Shown: positions 11,892 to 20,026 of the stretch, piece after piece
How positions within the stretch are numbered: the stretch's first letter is position 1
Layout: each line of letters starts with the position of its first letter
Assembly (NCBI RefSeq): GCF_018332455.1
Contig: NZ_BOPZ01000007.1
Span: forward strand, 1-64,000
DNA length: 64,000 nucleotides
Direction: 5' to 3'
From: Clostridium polyendosporum
Lineage (GTDB): Bacteria > Bacillota > Clostridia > Clostridiales > Clostridiaceae
Notes under the pieces: model-generated
Told to the model about the DNA's origin: nothing
What the model saw: only the letters and a program-made list of their open reading frames with translations
Database searches by the model: none
Translations under genes and position numbers: made by a program

Positions 11892-12563
11892 TTGTTAAGT
11901 AAAATTAAAATACATTATTTATTTACAAAAACAAAAAATGTGTTTCTATCTTTGTTAATCTCTATTTTTTCTATAGCAATATGGCCAATACTTGCTTTAA
12001 ACTTTACTCCAATATATAAGATAAGCATTAAAATATTAGATATACCTAGAGTTACATCACTTTCTGAAAAAGCATTGATTATAAATTATAATATTTTAAT
12101 AAAATATCTTCAGGTACCATTTATATATAAGCTTAAATTTCAGGACTTTCCTATGAGTCCACAAGGAGAATACCATTTTACAGAAGTAAAAAATATTTTT
12201 TTAAATATATACTCAATAGTTTTCGCTCTACTTATTTTCTTTTTATTATGTATATACCTCTATAAAAAGAAAAAGTTATCTTTTCCCATTGAAATTTTTA
12301 ACTATACCTTTTATATTCTTTCATTTTTTTCATTATCTATACTATATGTTGTTTTATCGGACTTTTCTAAAACTTTCGACAAATTTCATAAACTTTTCTT
12401 TAATAATAATTACTGGCTTTTTGACCCTAGATTAGATCCGGTAATTAATGCTCTACCAGAAGAATTTTTTATGATTTGTGGAGTGATAATTCTATGTTCA
12501 ATAATAGTTGAAGCGATAATCTTAAAGGTTATATATCATAAACAACTAAAAAAACAAAAATAA
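11892..12563 (+). CDS. TIGR01906/DUF1461 membrane protein, candidate lipoprotein intramolecular transacylase Lit
   Basis: A protein of about 223 residues with four predicted membrane helices (about residues 20-40, 105-130, 140-165 and 195-220) and an extracytoplasmic loop between the first two. The family signature is in the third loop: FHKLFFNNNYWLFDPRLD followed by INALPEEFF. I recognise this as DUF1461 (TIGR01906). Some members are Lit, the enzyme that moves an acyl chain within lipoproteins to make the lyso form. Whether this copy has that activity is inference. The frame opens at GTG 11880, but GAAAGGG sits directly on it, so TTG 11892 is more likely the start. It is transcribed alone, divergent from groESL, and ends at a strong hairpin. 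Confidence 0.72.
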   Translation: MLSKIKIHYLFTKTKNVFLSLLISIFSIAIWPILALNFTPIYKISIKILDIPRVTSLSEKALIINYNILIKYLQVPFIYKLKFQDFPMSPQGEYHFTEVKNIFLNIYSIVFALLIFFLLCIYLYKKKKLSFPIEIFNYTFYILSFFSLSILYVVLSDFSKTFDKFHKLFFNNNYWLFDPRLDPVINALPEEFFMICGVIILCSIIVEAIILKVIYHKQLKKQK

Positions 12564-12584
12564 TAAATAATGCTTAATAGAAGA

Positions 12585-12629
12585 AGGGGCTGTCTCAAAA
12601 TGCATAAACATGCATTTTGAGCAACCCCT
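12585..12629 (+). terminator. Long hairpin terminator after the DUF1461 gene
   Basis: AGGGGCTGTCTCAAAATGCA pairs with TGCATTTTGAGCAACCCCT (two mismatched positions) and is followed by TTGTTTTGTTG. It is also the left end of the inverted-repeat element at 12585-12720. Confidence 0.75.
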
Positions 12630-12720
12630 TTGTTTTGTTGTATAACCAGGATTATTATTTTATTTCTTAAAAATATTCTACAAATTTATTGCATACCATA
12701 TTCATTTTGAGACAGCCCCT
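12585..12720. mobile_element. 136-bp non-coding element with 18-bp terminal inverted repeats (MITE-like or IS remnant)
   Basis: AGGGGCTGTCTCAAAATG at 12585-12602 is repeated as its exact reverse complement at 12703-12720. A third, imperfect copy of the end lies inside at 12613-12629. Ends of the type GGGGCTGTCTCAAAA resemble terminal repeats of some Firmicute IS families; I recall IS1182-like elements, which favour insertion at terminator hairpins. No transposase and no clear target duplication are visible. It could be a MITE or a relic of a deleted IS. Confidence 0.6.
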
Positions 12721-12761
12721 TTATAACTTATTCTTCAATATATAAAATTATATAAAGAGAT

Positions 12762-12828
12762 AAAATTGAATAGGTATCGAACTATCAATTTTAGTTAGAT
12801 TTCATTTTGTGAAATGACAGCAAATAAG
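12762..12828 (+). repeat. Dispersed palindromic repeat, copy 3 (A and B)
   Basis: Module A (AAAATTGA ... TCAATTTT, loop containing GGTATCGAAC) lies at 12762-12792. Module B (GATTTCATTTTGTGAAATG then ACAGCAAATAAG) lies at 12799-12828. It abuts the stop codon of the VTT-domain gene on the other strand. Confidence 0.85.
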
Positions 12829-12829
12829 T

Positions 12830-13570
12830 TTATTCATACCTATGTTTAATAATTCTTTTTGCAATTACTACACCTAGTATAAGTAAAACTGTAGAGATTA
12901 TTATAATTATTAATAAAAGTTCCCAATTACCCCAAGATAACTTATGACCAAAAAAAGTTGATACAAATAATGCAGGTATTCTTCCTGTATTTGATATTAT
13001 CAAAAAATCCTTTAGAGACAAGCTCGAAATTCCACAAATATATCCCAAAATATCCTTAGGTATTCCTGGAATTACATAAAGTAAAAATACTACTCTCTTT
13101 AATGCTTCCATCCTATTCTCTTCATTTCTCTTAGTACTTTCCTTCATCTTTTCTTTTATTTTTCTATCTTTAAAACTTTCTATTTTTCTTAGAAGCCAAA
13201 GATCTTTTTCACTTACTAATCTTTCTACGAAAGATTTTCCTAATTTCTTTGAAATTATAAAGGTTAAAGCACTTCCAATAACGGCTCCAACTAAAGATAA
13301 AAATGATCCTATCCAAGGACCAAAAATATATCCTCCTGCAACTTGCACAAACTCTCCTGGTATGAAAAAGAATACTATCTGAACTATTTGAAGCAAAATA
13401 AATATTAACCCGCTAAAACTTCCATAGCTTAATATAATAACTTTTAATCTTTTTATATCCTTAAACGTATCAAAGTAACCTACATAATATTCATATATTA
13501 CAAATATAATAAAACATAATATAACTGCAAAGATTGTATGATACTTATATTTCTTTAATTTATCTTTCAT
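12830..13570 (-). CDS. VTT-domain (TVP38/TMEM64 family) membrane protein
   Basis: A 246-residue integral membrane protein of the TVP38/TMEM64 branch of the DedA-like superfamily. Helices lie at about residues 12-30, 48-70, 75-105, 160-185 and 218-240. The family motif is FFFIPGEFVQVAGGYIFG with the downstream reentrant segment GAVIGSALTFIISKKLG, and a second Pro/Gly motif VIPGIPKDILGYICG. DedA-like proteins are linked to lipid scrambling and membrane homeostasis; no precise substrate can be assigned. A charged insert at residues 125-155 (KDRKIKEKMKESTKRNEEN) lies between the two halves. It is a single gene between repeat copies. Confidence 0.88.
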   Translation of the reverse strand: MKDKLKKYKYHTIFAVILCFIIFVIYEYYVGYFDTFKDIKRLKVIILSYGSFSGLIFILLQIVQIVFFFIPGEFVQVAGGYIFGPWIGSFLSLVGAVIGSALTFIISKKLGKSFVERLVSEKDLWLLRKIESFKDRKIKEKMKESTKRNEENRMEALKRVVFLLYVIPGIPKDILGYICGISSLSLKDFLIISNTGRIPALFVSTFFGHKLSWGNWELLLIIIIISTVLLILGVVIAKRIIKHRYE

Positions 13571-13746
13571 AAAAACCAGTCCTCTTAACTCCTTTTGGAA
13601 TATATTATATATTTTTTTTAATTTTTCTTTCTATTTAACTTTTATTAGCTCTTTTTAAGTTTACCCTCATTCTTTGAAAATAAAACTTAACAACCATCAT
13701 ATCTGCTCATCTCATACATATATTTTCAAATGAAGTAGGAGAAAAT

Positions 13747-14003
13747 AAAACTAAAAGTTTATCGTACCTACTCAGTTTTAGCTAAGCTTCGCTTAGTAAA
13801 ATGGTCGCAAATAAAAACGCACAGCTTATGCTGTACGCTCTCATTTCCTGTCATTTCAGTAAGTGAAATCTTACTCAATAGCTACACAACTTCATAATTG
13901 AATTTATAATTCATGAAAAAACACTCCATATTCAGGCTATTTTTATGAATTATTTAAGGAGTGAAGTTGTGTAGAATTAATAGGCTCGACACCTGTTTAG
14001 CTT
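13747..14003. repeat. Dispersed palindromic repeats, copies 4 and 5 (forward A-B meeting reverse B-C-A)
   Basis: A degenerate forward A-B unit is at 13747-13814. A GC-richer hairpin follows at 13817-13838 (CGCACAGC with GCTGTACG). A nearly complete reverse element comes next: B at 13839-13870, the long C hairpin at 13881-13973 (CTACACAACTTCA pairing with TGAAGTTGTGTAG), and A at 13974-14003 with loop GTGTCGAG. These units fill the gap between the VTT gene and the hydrogenase gene and start six bases after the hydrogenase stop codon. Confidence 0.8.
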
Positions 14004-14011
14004 TATTTATA

Positions 14012-15502
14012 TTATTCTCTTTCAAGATTTATATCATGGAAATCTTCAATCTTTTCATTTGCTAATATTGCTTTCTTTGAAGCAGAGGCATTTAATTTAT
14101 TAAATACTGCTTTAGATTTCATTGAATTTACTATTGTAGCAGCACCATTTATACAACCACCATCACACATCATACCCTCAATGAAATTTCCATCTAACTT
14201 ACCTACCTTAGCTAAGGTTATTGTCTTCTTAATATCTAGTCCACAAACTTTTACTGGCTTAAATGTTGCATTTATGCCTTTATCTTTTACATAGTTTTCT
14301 ATAGCAGCTGTAAGTCCACCATGAGCGCCAAAACCTCTTCCGAATATAGATGCATCATCTACTTGTCTATCTTCACATTGCTCTAAATTTATATTAAAAG
14401 CATCAAATAGTGCTATAAGTTCTTCAAAAGTTAAGACATAATCAATTGCATCCTTTATTGATTCTTTAACTGCTTCGCTCTTTTTTGCTGTACATGGTCC
14501 AATAAATACAACCTTTGCATCTGGATCATTTTTCTTTATATATCTTCCTGTAGCAATCATTGGTGAAATTGTTCCTGAAATTCTTTCAACTTGATCTGGA
14601 AACTTCTTCTCGATAAATGATAAAAATCCTGGACAACAAGAGTTAGTCATATACTTGTCCCCATTTTCCATTCTTTCAACGAACTCATTACTTTCATGAA
14701 CAGTAACTGCATCTGCTCCAAAAGCAGCTTCAACCATATCTTCGAAACCTAGCTTTAACATGGCATCTTTTATTTGTCCGTATGTTATCTTCATTCCAAA
14801 TTGTCCTGCTATAGCTGGTGCAACTACTGCATATAATTTTTCTTTTCCAGCTAACTTTTTAGCTACAGGAGCCACCAAACTTTTATCTGAAATAGCTCCA
14901 AATGGACATGCAGACATGCATCTTCCACAGTTTACACAATCATCTTCTTTTATCACTGCTCTTCTGTCTTCTGGATCAACATTAAGAGCTCCTGTTGGAC
15001 ATGATACTTTGCATGGTCTTATAACTTCTGTGATAGCATGATATGGACACGCTTTCTTGCACATACCACATTCTTTACATACCTCTTGATTGATATATGA
15101 TCTTCCAGCAGCCATAGCTATTGCATTAAAATTACATGCTTCAATACATTTATGAGCTAAGCATCCTCTACAAGCGTCTGTAACAGTATACCTGTTGATA
15201 GGACATCTATCACATGCTGCTTCTATAATATACACAATTTGCTCATTTGGCATTATATCAGTAAATTCATCATCAACATTATCTCCATTTGCTAAGAATC
15301 CTGCTGCAAGCTTTACTCTTTCAGCTACTATGGCTCTTTCCTTATAAACACAACATCTATAATTAGCTTTTGAGCCTGTAATTACTTCATAAGGAATTCT
15401 CTCAAGTTCTTCTTTAGTAAGTCTGTCTTCCTTTGCTAAAATGGCAACATGTTTTAATACTTCATGTTTAAGTTTTTTAAGTTGAGTTTCAAATTGAAAC
15501 AT
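14012..15502 (-). CDS. [FeFe] hydrogenase, monomeric, group-B-like
   Basis: A 496-residue iron hydrogenase that probably couples ferredoxin oxidation to H2 formation in the cytoplasm. The N-terminus (residues 40-115) carries cysteines in a pattern other than a plant-type ferredoxin. Two 4Fe-4S ferredoxin repeats follow: CKECGMCKKACPYHAI with CKVSCPTGAL, and CVNCGRCMSACPFGAI. The H-cluster domain has motif L1 TNSCCPGF, L2 FIGPCTAKKSE and L3 EGMMCDGGCING. The classical group A forms are TSCCPxW, MPCxxKKxE and ExMACPGGC. The changed L2 and L3 fit the second class typified by C. pasteurianum hydrogenase III. No maturases are in the window. GGGGAG precedes the ATG. Confidence 0.88.
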   Translation of the reverse strand: MFQFETQLKKLKHEVLKHVAILAKEDRLTKEELERIPYEVITGSKANYRCCVYKERAIVAERVKLAAGFLANGDNVDDEFTDIMPNEQIVYIIEAACDRCPINRYTVTDACRGCLAHKCIEACNFNAIAMAAGRSYINQEVCKECGMCKKACPYHAITEVIRPCKVSCPTGALNVDPEDRRAVIKEDDCVNCGRCMSACPFGAISDKSLVAPVAKKLAGKEKLYAVVAPAIAGQFGMKITYGQIKDAMLKLGFEDMVEAAFGADAVTVHESNEFVERMENGDKYMTNSCCPGFLSFIEKKFPDQVERISGTISPMIATGRYIKKNDPDAKVVFIGPCTAKKSEAVKESIKDAIDYVLTFEELIALFDAFNINLEQCEDRQVDDASIFGRGFGAHGGLTAAIENYVKDKGINATFKPVKVCGLDIKKTITLAKVGKLDGNFIEGMMCDGGCINGAATIVNSMKSKAVFNKLNASASKKAILANEKIEDFHDINLERE

Positions 15503-15654
15503 TATTAAACACTCCCCTATATAAAATGTAGCATTTTTATTACAATTTAATTATACCGCAGGATTTAAAAAAAATAGCAAAGTCTTAATTATAAAAATTT
15601 TCTAATTTTTCAAGTTTCAAGAATAAATCATTTTATAAAATAAAATTCTTAGAT

Positions 15655-15720
15655 AATATTAAAATAATATTAAAGCAATATTAAGACAATATTAAGAAAA
15701 TATTAAAATAGTATTAGGAA
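15655..15720. repeat. Six tandem 11-bp AATATTAARNN repeats
   Basis: Five units of AATATTAA plus three variable bases follow at exact 11-bp steps from 15655, and a sixth diverged unit starts at 15710. The array ends about 30 bp before the HNH gene. Spacing near one helical turn would put all the AATATT steps on one face of the DNA. It could be bent DNA, an upstream promoter element or a multimeric binding site. Confidence 0.8.
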
Positions 15721-15748
15721 TAAAATCTCTGATGTAAGAAGGTGTAAG

Positions 15749-16048
15749 ATGTTCAACCCAAAGTACATTTGTGATTTATGCGAAAGAGAGGTTTCCAAAG
15801 TATCAGAACATCACTTAATACCTAAAAAAGAAGGCGGGAGAAATCTTAATACAGCATTTCTTTGTATACCTTGCCACACGCAAGTACACACTTTATATAC
15901 AAATAAAGAACTAGCTGCAAGACTATATAATATCGCTCTATTAAAGGATGATATTAAAATTAAGAGGTATTTAAAATTTATTACAAAACACCCGGGAGAT
16001 GCTCATATATCAATAAAAAAATCGAGACATGTAAGAAGGTTTAAATAA
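15749..16048 (+). CDS. Small HNH-type zinc-finger nuclease-like protein
   Basis: A 99-residue protein with a compact HNH fold. CDLC (residues 9-12) pairs with CIPCHTQVH to form a zinc site. HHLIPKKEGG carries the catalytic His pair and GRNLNTAFLC the Asn position. The C-terminal third is basic and may bind DNA. Similar stand-alone HNH proteins are common in clostridia, with no assigned role. AAGGTG precedes the ATG. It is a single gene with an 11-bp repeat array upstream and a perfect terminator downstream. Confidence 0.8.
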   Translation: MFNPKYICDLCEREVSKVSEHHLIPKKEGGRNLNTAFLCIPCHTQVHTLYTNKELAARLYNIALLKDDIKIKRYLKFITKHPGDAHISIKKSRHVRRFK

Positions 16049-16125
16049 AAAAGTTTACTCCGTGGATTGTGTTATAAGTCATCCATAACTTGACGATTTT
16101 ATAATTTCCTATAGAGTAAAATCAT

Positions 16126-16157
16126 AAAAGGAATTCAGTTAAAACTGAATTCCTTTT
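16126..16157. terminator. Bidirectional terminator between the HNH and ogg genes
   Basis: A perfect 15-bp stem (AAAAGGAATTCAGTT with its complement) has a two-base centre and A/T runs on both sides, so it can stop both converging transcripts. Confidence 0.9.
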
Positions 16158-16165
16158 AGTATTAG

Positions 16166-16199
16166 CTGGATTTCACTTTGTAAGATGGCAACAAATACG
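16166..16199 (+). repeat. Dispersed palindromic repeat, copy 6 (module B)
   Basis: GGATTTCACTTTGTAAGATG followed by GCAACAAATACG matches module B with a degenerate right arm. It lies between the perfect terminator hairpin and the ogg stop codon. The hairpin occupies the place where module A stands in other copies. Confidence 0.75.
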
Positions 16200-16205
16200 T
16201 ATAAA

Positions 16206-17159
16206 TTACACCTTTATGTTATTTTCTCTTGCATAATAAAATAAATACTGTTGAGCAAAACCTGCAAGTTCACCAAACTTATCTCTTGCAAATATTCTTA
16301 TCTTATTTAGTGATACATCTGGAGCTAGATAAAAATGCTGCATAGCTCTCTTTATCCAAACGTCTACTGGAAAAGCTGAATATTTTCTCATAGAAAATAA
16401 CATTATACAATCTGCAACTTTTGCTCCTACTCCTTGAAACTCTTGAAGAGCAAGATGACATTGGTCATCGTTCATATCAGTTATCATATTTAAATCATAT
16501 TTTAGAATATCCGGTTTATTTTCTTCTGTAAAAATAAATTTAGTAGGATCTTTTTCTATATCATTAAGAAGTTCATTACATTTATATACTTTTTGTATAG
16601 TATCATAAATATACTTACTTCTAAAAGATGCTCCCGTCCCTTTTATATCTTCTAAATCAGCCCTATGTAGTTGTTCTACCGTAGGAAATGAAAAGTATGT
16701 TCTTCCTTTATATTCAATTGATGTTCCCCATCTTTCGCTTATTTTCTTTATAGTTTTACTTATTATGGGTATACTATTTCTAGCAGATATAATAAACGAT
16801 ACTAATATCTCAAAGGGTTGCTGCTTTAATATTCTTATACCATAACCAAATTCCACCGATTTTTTTAACAGTTCATCCTCTGAAAGTTCCTCTTTAATCT
16901 TTGAATAATTTCTTTTAAGATCAAAATAATCTATCCATAAGTTATTAAAATCTTCCTCATTGGTATTATGAATAATAACATCATCACCATTCTGTTCTAA
17001 TTCTATTACCCTATTATGAGCAACACCAATGTAATTTCCGTTTTTTTCTCTTTCCCATCTAAAACACTGACCACATTCAAAAGTTTGTTTTATATTAAAA
17101 TTTCTTGTATTTCTTAAGATGACTTTATTATTATCATATTCAACTTTTTCAAAATCCAT
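16206..17159 (-). CDS. ogg: 8-oxoguanine DNA glycosylase (Ogg1 type)
   Basis: A 317-residue bifunctional DNA glycosylase that removes 8-oxoguanine opposite C. The N-terminal domain has FNIKQTFECGQCFRWE, characteristic of the Ogg1 branch. The helix-hairpin-helix motif LQEFQGVGAKVADCIMLF holds the catalytic Lys, and the Gly/Pro loop with catalytic Asp is FPVDVWIKRAM. Length and motif order fit clostridial Ogg. AGGTGATGAA precedes the ATG. It is a single gene. Confidence 0.93.
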   Translation of the reverse strand: MDFEKVEYDNNKVILRNTRNFNIKQTFECGQCFRWEREKNGNYIGVAHNRVIELEQNGDDVIIHNTNEEDFNNLWIDYFDLKRNYSKIKEELSEDELLKKSVEFGYGIRILKQQPFEILVSFIISARNSIPIISKTIKKISERWGTSIEYKGRTYFSFPTVEQLHRADLEDIKGTGASFRSKYIYDTIQKVYKCNELLNDIEKDPTKFIFTEENKPDILKYDLNMITDMNDDQCHLALQEFQGVGAKVADCIMLFSMRKYSAFPVDVWIKRAMQHFYLAPDVSLNKIRIFARDKFGELAGFAQQYLFYYARENNIKV

Positions 17160-17208
17160 TTCATCACCTATTTCTCATGCTTATTAATTTTTTTCTATTA
17201 AACAAAAA

Positions 17209-17355
17209 TTATCTTCTTTCGCTACTTACAGTATCATAAAGTATTTTTCCAACAGTATCTATCATAATAATACATTTATTCTCGTCACCTTTTTTATATT
17301 TTGCTTTTAGTTCATCACATTTATTCGTTTTAAGTTCATCCTTGAATCTCACCAT
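17209..17355 (-). CDS. Possible small protein, 48 residues
   Basis: An open frame from ATG 17355 to TAA gives MVRFKDELKTNKCDELKAK, then a charged, lysine-rich sequence ending VGKILYDTVSSERR. Amino-acid use looks protein-like, but there is no convincing ribosome site; an AAAGGAG lies about 28 bases upstream in another frame, with an in-frame stop between. It may be a real small gene or the 3' remnant of a longer one that lost its start by frameshift. I do not recognise it. Confidence 0.3.
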   Translation of the reverse strand: MVRFKDELKTNKCDELKAKYKKGDENKCIIMIDTVGKILYDTVSSERR

Positions 17356-17471
17356 AAACCATTAGTCACCAAACTCTAATAACTCCTTTTATATGTAAGG
17401 ATTATACATTTAAACGCTATGACTCTTCTTATTAATAATTATATATTTCTCTATTTTTTATTACAACAATA

Positions 17472-17531
17472 AAAAAGAGCAGGTATGGAGCCTATTAAAG
17501 ATACGTAAATTCATGAAATGGCACGAAATAC
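17472..17531 (+). repeat. Dispersed palindromic repeat, copy 7 (degenerate A and B)
   Basis: GAGCAGGTATGGAGCCTATT (module A remnant) runs into AAAGATAC and a decayed module B (TTCATGAAATGGCACGAAATA). It lies downstream of nfnB, next to its terminator. Confidence 0.6.
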
Positions 17532-17536
17532 AAAAA

Positions 17537-17559
17537 CGAGTGATATTTTCAATCACTCG
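17537..17559 (-). terminator. nfnAB terminator
   Basis: The perfect 8-bp stem CGAGTGAT/ATCACTCG is followed by TTTTTG on the minus strand, 22 bases after the nfnB stop codon. Confidence 0.85.
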
Positions 17560-17581
17560 AATTTATAAAAGAAAACTTATA

Positions 17582-18967
17582 CTATTTTCCAATTAAGTAT
17601 TCATGTATTGCTTGTGCAGCCTTTTTACCAGCACCCATAGCTAATATAACTGTAGCTGCGCCAGTTACAGCATCTCCTCCTGCATATACACCTTCTCTAG
17701 AAGTTAAACCAGTCTCTTCTTCAGCGATTATACATTTTCTCTTATCTATCTTTAATCCCTGGGTAGTTTGTGAAATTAACGGATTAGGTGTTGTCCCAAG
17801 AGACATTATCACTGTATCAACATTCATTATAAACTCAGATCCTGGAACTTCTGCAGCACTTCTTCTACCTGAAGCATCTGGTTCCCCAAGCTTCATTTTT
17901 ATGCACTTCATTCCTCTAACCCATCCTTTTTCATCTTGAAGAATTTCAACAGGGTTTGTTAATAGATCAAAAATTACCCCCTCTTCCTTCGCATGATGAA
18001 TTTCTTCTACCCTTGCTGGAAGCTCATCTTCTCCCCTTCTATAAACTATGTGTACCTCTGCACCAAGCCTTAAAGCAGTTCTAGCAGCATCCATAGCAAC
18101 ATTACCGCCACCTACTACTGCAACCTTTTTTCCTACTTTAATAGGAGTGTCATACTCTTCTTTAAAGGCTTTCATTAAATTACTTCTTGTTAAGTATTCA
18201 TTAGCAGAAAATACTCCATTAGCATTTTCCCCTGATATACCCATGAACTTAGGAAGCCCAGCTCCAGAGCCTATAAATATAGCATCAAAGTGCTCATTTT
18301 CAAAAAGTTCATCTATAGTTATAGTTCTTCCAATAATTACATTAGTCTCAATTTTAACACCTAATTTTTTCACATTATCAATCTCATGCTTAACTACAGT
18401 ATCCTTTGGAAGCCTAAATTCAGGTATTCCGTATACTAAAACTCCTCCTGGTTCATGAAGAGCTTCAAAAATTGTAACTTCATATCCAAGTTTAGCTAAA
18501 TCTCCAGCACAGGCTAATCCTGCTGGTCCACTACCCACTATAGCTATCTTTCTTCCATTTTTCTCTGCTGGCTCTGAAAGTTCTACTCCATGCACTCTTG
18601 ACCAATCTGCTACGAATCTTTCTAGCTTACCAATAGCTATAGCCTCTCCTTTTATTCCTACTACACACTGTCCCTCACATTGACTTTCTTGAGGGCAAAC
18701 TCTTCCACATACCGCTGGGAGGGCTGATGACTTTGCTATAACCCTAGCTGCTTCTTTCATATCTCCTTCTTTTACCTTTTCTATAAAGTCTGGTATATCT
18801 ATATTAACCGGACAACTTCCTACACATCTAGGATTTTTACAATTAAGGCACCTCGCAGCCTCTATTCTTGCTTCTTCTTCTGTATATCCAAGACAAACCT
18901 CTTTAAAATTTCTTGCTCTTACTTGTGGTTCTTGCTCCTGTATTGGTACTCTTTTAAATCTGTCCAT
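17582..18967 (-). CDS. nfnB: NADH-dependent ferredoxin:NADP+ oxidoreductase subunit B (NfnB)
   Basis: A 461-residue flavoprotein of the glutamate synthase small-subunit family. The N-terminal Cys-rich domain (CLNCKNPRCVGSCPVNIDIP; CGRVCPQESQCEGQC) binds two 4Fe-4S clusters. An FAD-binding Rossmann motif is in IVGSGPAGLACAGDLA and an NADP-binding one in VVGGGNVAMDAARTALRLGA. With NfnA it forms the electron-bifurcating transhydrogenase that couples NADPH, NADH and ferredoxin. No glutamate synthase large subunit is near, and the partner gene directly upstream is NfnA, which decides the assignment. The ATG shares its A with the nfnA stop codon (TAATG), so translation is coupled. Confidence 0.93.
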   Translation of the reverse strand: MDRFKRVPIQEQEPQVRARNFKEVCLGYTEEEARIEAARCLNCKNPRCVGSCPVNIDIPDFIEKVKEGDMKEAARVIAKSSALPAVCGRVCPQESQCEGQCVVGIKGEAIAIGKLERFVADWSRVHGVELSEPAEKNGRKIAIVGSGPAGLACAGDLAKLGYEVTIFEALHEPGGVLVYGIPEFRLPKDTVVKHEIDNVKKLGVKIETNVIIGRTITIDELFENEHFDAIFIGSGAGLPKFMGISGENANGVFSANEYLTRSNLMKAFKEEYDTPIKVGKKVAVVGGGNVAMDAARTALRLGAEVHIVYRRGEDELPARVEEIHHAKEEGVIFDLLTNPVEILQDEKGWVRGMKCIKMKLGEPDASGRRSAAEVPGSEFIMNVDTVIMSLGTTPNPLISQTTQGLKIDKRKCIIAEEETGLTSREGVYAGGDAVTGAATVILAMGAGKKAAQAIHEYLIGK

Positions 18968-19857
18968 TACTTGTCACCTCCACATCCACATCCTCCATGA
19001 TGGTGAGTATTTCCTTCTTCTTCTTGTAATATTTTTCTTCCTTCTTCTGATTTATACATTGTTTGCCTTCTCATTGCCTCATCAAAATTTATGAGATGAC
19101 CATCAAATTCTGGACCATCAACACAAGCAAACTTAACCTGATTACCTACTGTTACTCTACAAGCACCACACATTCCAGTTCCATCTACCATTATTGGATT
19201 TAAGCTTACGATGGTTTTAATTCCAAGCTCCTTTGTAAGCACAGAAACAAACTTCATCATTATCATAGGACCTATAGCAATAACTAAATCATATTTCTTT
19301 CCTTGATTTTGTACTAAATCTTTGAGTAGGTCTGTTACAAGGCCTCTATGACCATAGGAACCATCATCTGTCGCTATGTATACATTTCCTGCAACTTCTC
19401 TCATTTCCTCTCTCATTATTATTAAATCCTTTGTTTTTGAGCCAATTATAACATCAGCTTTAATTCCTCTTGAGTTTAACCACTTTACCTGAGGATAAAC
19501 AGGTGCTGTTCCTACCCCACCTGCGATAAATATAATTTTCTTGTCTTTTAGCTCATCTAAATCTTCATATATCATTTCAGAAGGCTGTCCTAAAGGTCCT
19601 ACAAAATCATTGAAATAATCGCCTTCCTCTAATTCTGCCATCCTTTGTGTGGAAAAACCTAAGATTTGAAATACAATCGTGACAGAACCTTCTTCTGCAT
19701 TATAATCACAAATTGTTAAAGGTATTCTCTCTCCTTTTTCATCTACTTTAACGATCAAGAACTGTCCTGGCTTAGCTGATTTAGCTACTCTAGGTGCTTC
19801 TACATTCATAAGATAAATATTTTCTGTTAACTGTTGTTTTTTTATTATCTTATACAA
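18967..19857 (-). CDS. nfnA: NADH-dependent ferredoxin:NADP+ oxidoreductase subunit A (NfnA)
   Basis: A 296-residue ferredoxin-NADP reductase-like subunit. It has an FAD domain (PGQFLIVKVDEKGERIPLTI), an NAD-binding domain (IFIAGGVGTAPVYPQ) and a 2Fe-2S site near the C-terminus (GTGMCGACRVTVG with a further Cys in VKFACVDG). The tail THHHGGCGCGGDK is His/Cys rich. The open frame extends to 19881, but TTG 19857 lies seven bases after AGGGGGG and gives a normal N-terminus. It is first in the nfnA-nfnB pair. A 16-bp perfect palindrome 170 bp upstream may be an operator. Confidence 0.92.
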   Translation of the reverse strand: MYKIIKKQQLTENIYLMNVEAPRVAKSAKPGQFLIVKVDEKGERIPLTICDYNAEEGSVTIVFQILGFSTQRMAELEEGDYFNDFVGPLGQPSEMIYEDLDELKDKKIIFIAGGVGTAPVYPQVKWLNSRGIKADVIIGSKTKDLIIMREEMREVAGNVYIATDDGSYGHRGLVTDLLKDLVQNQGKKYDLVIAIGPMIMMKFVSVLTKELGIKTIVSLNPIMVDGTGMCGACRVTVGNQVKFACVDGPEFDGHLINFDEAMRRQTMYKSEEGRKILQEEEGNTHHHGGCGCGGDK

Positions 19858-20026
19858 ATTTAATCCCCCCCTAATGGTCAAATATAAAACTATTGACTAT
19901 TTTATTTTTAAAGAAAAGAGTTTTATAAACATAATCTTTTTTAAAGAAGATATTTATTCTATTTTAGGAATGTGTAATTAAAAATTAGTATTTTTCGAGA
20001 TATTATTCATATTTTATACACTTATA

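Noticed and set aside
17582-18967. Glutamate synthase small subunit (GltD)
   Set aside because: No large subunit is near, and the coupled upstream gene is NfnA with a 2Fe-2S site, so NfnB fits better.
18967-19857. Dihydroorotate dehydrogenase electron-transfer subunit PyrK
   Set aside because: The family is the same, but no pyrD is adjacent and it is coupled to nfnB.
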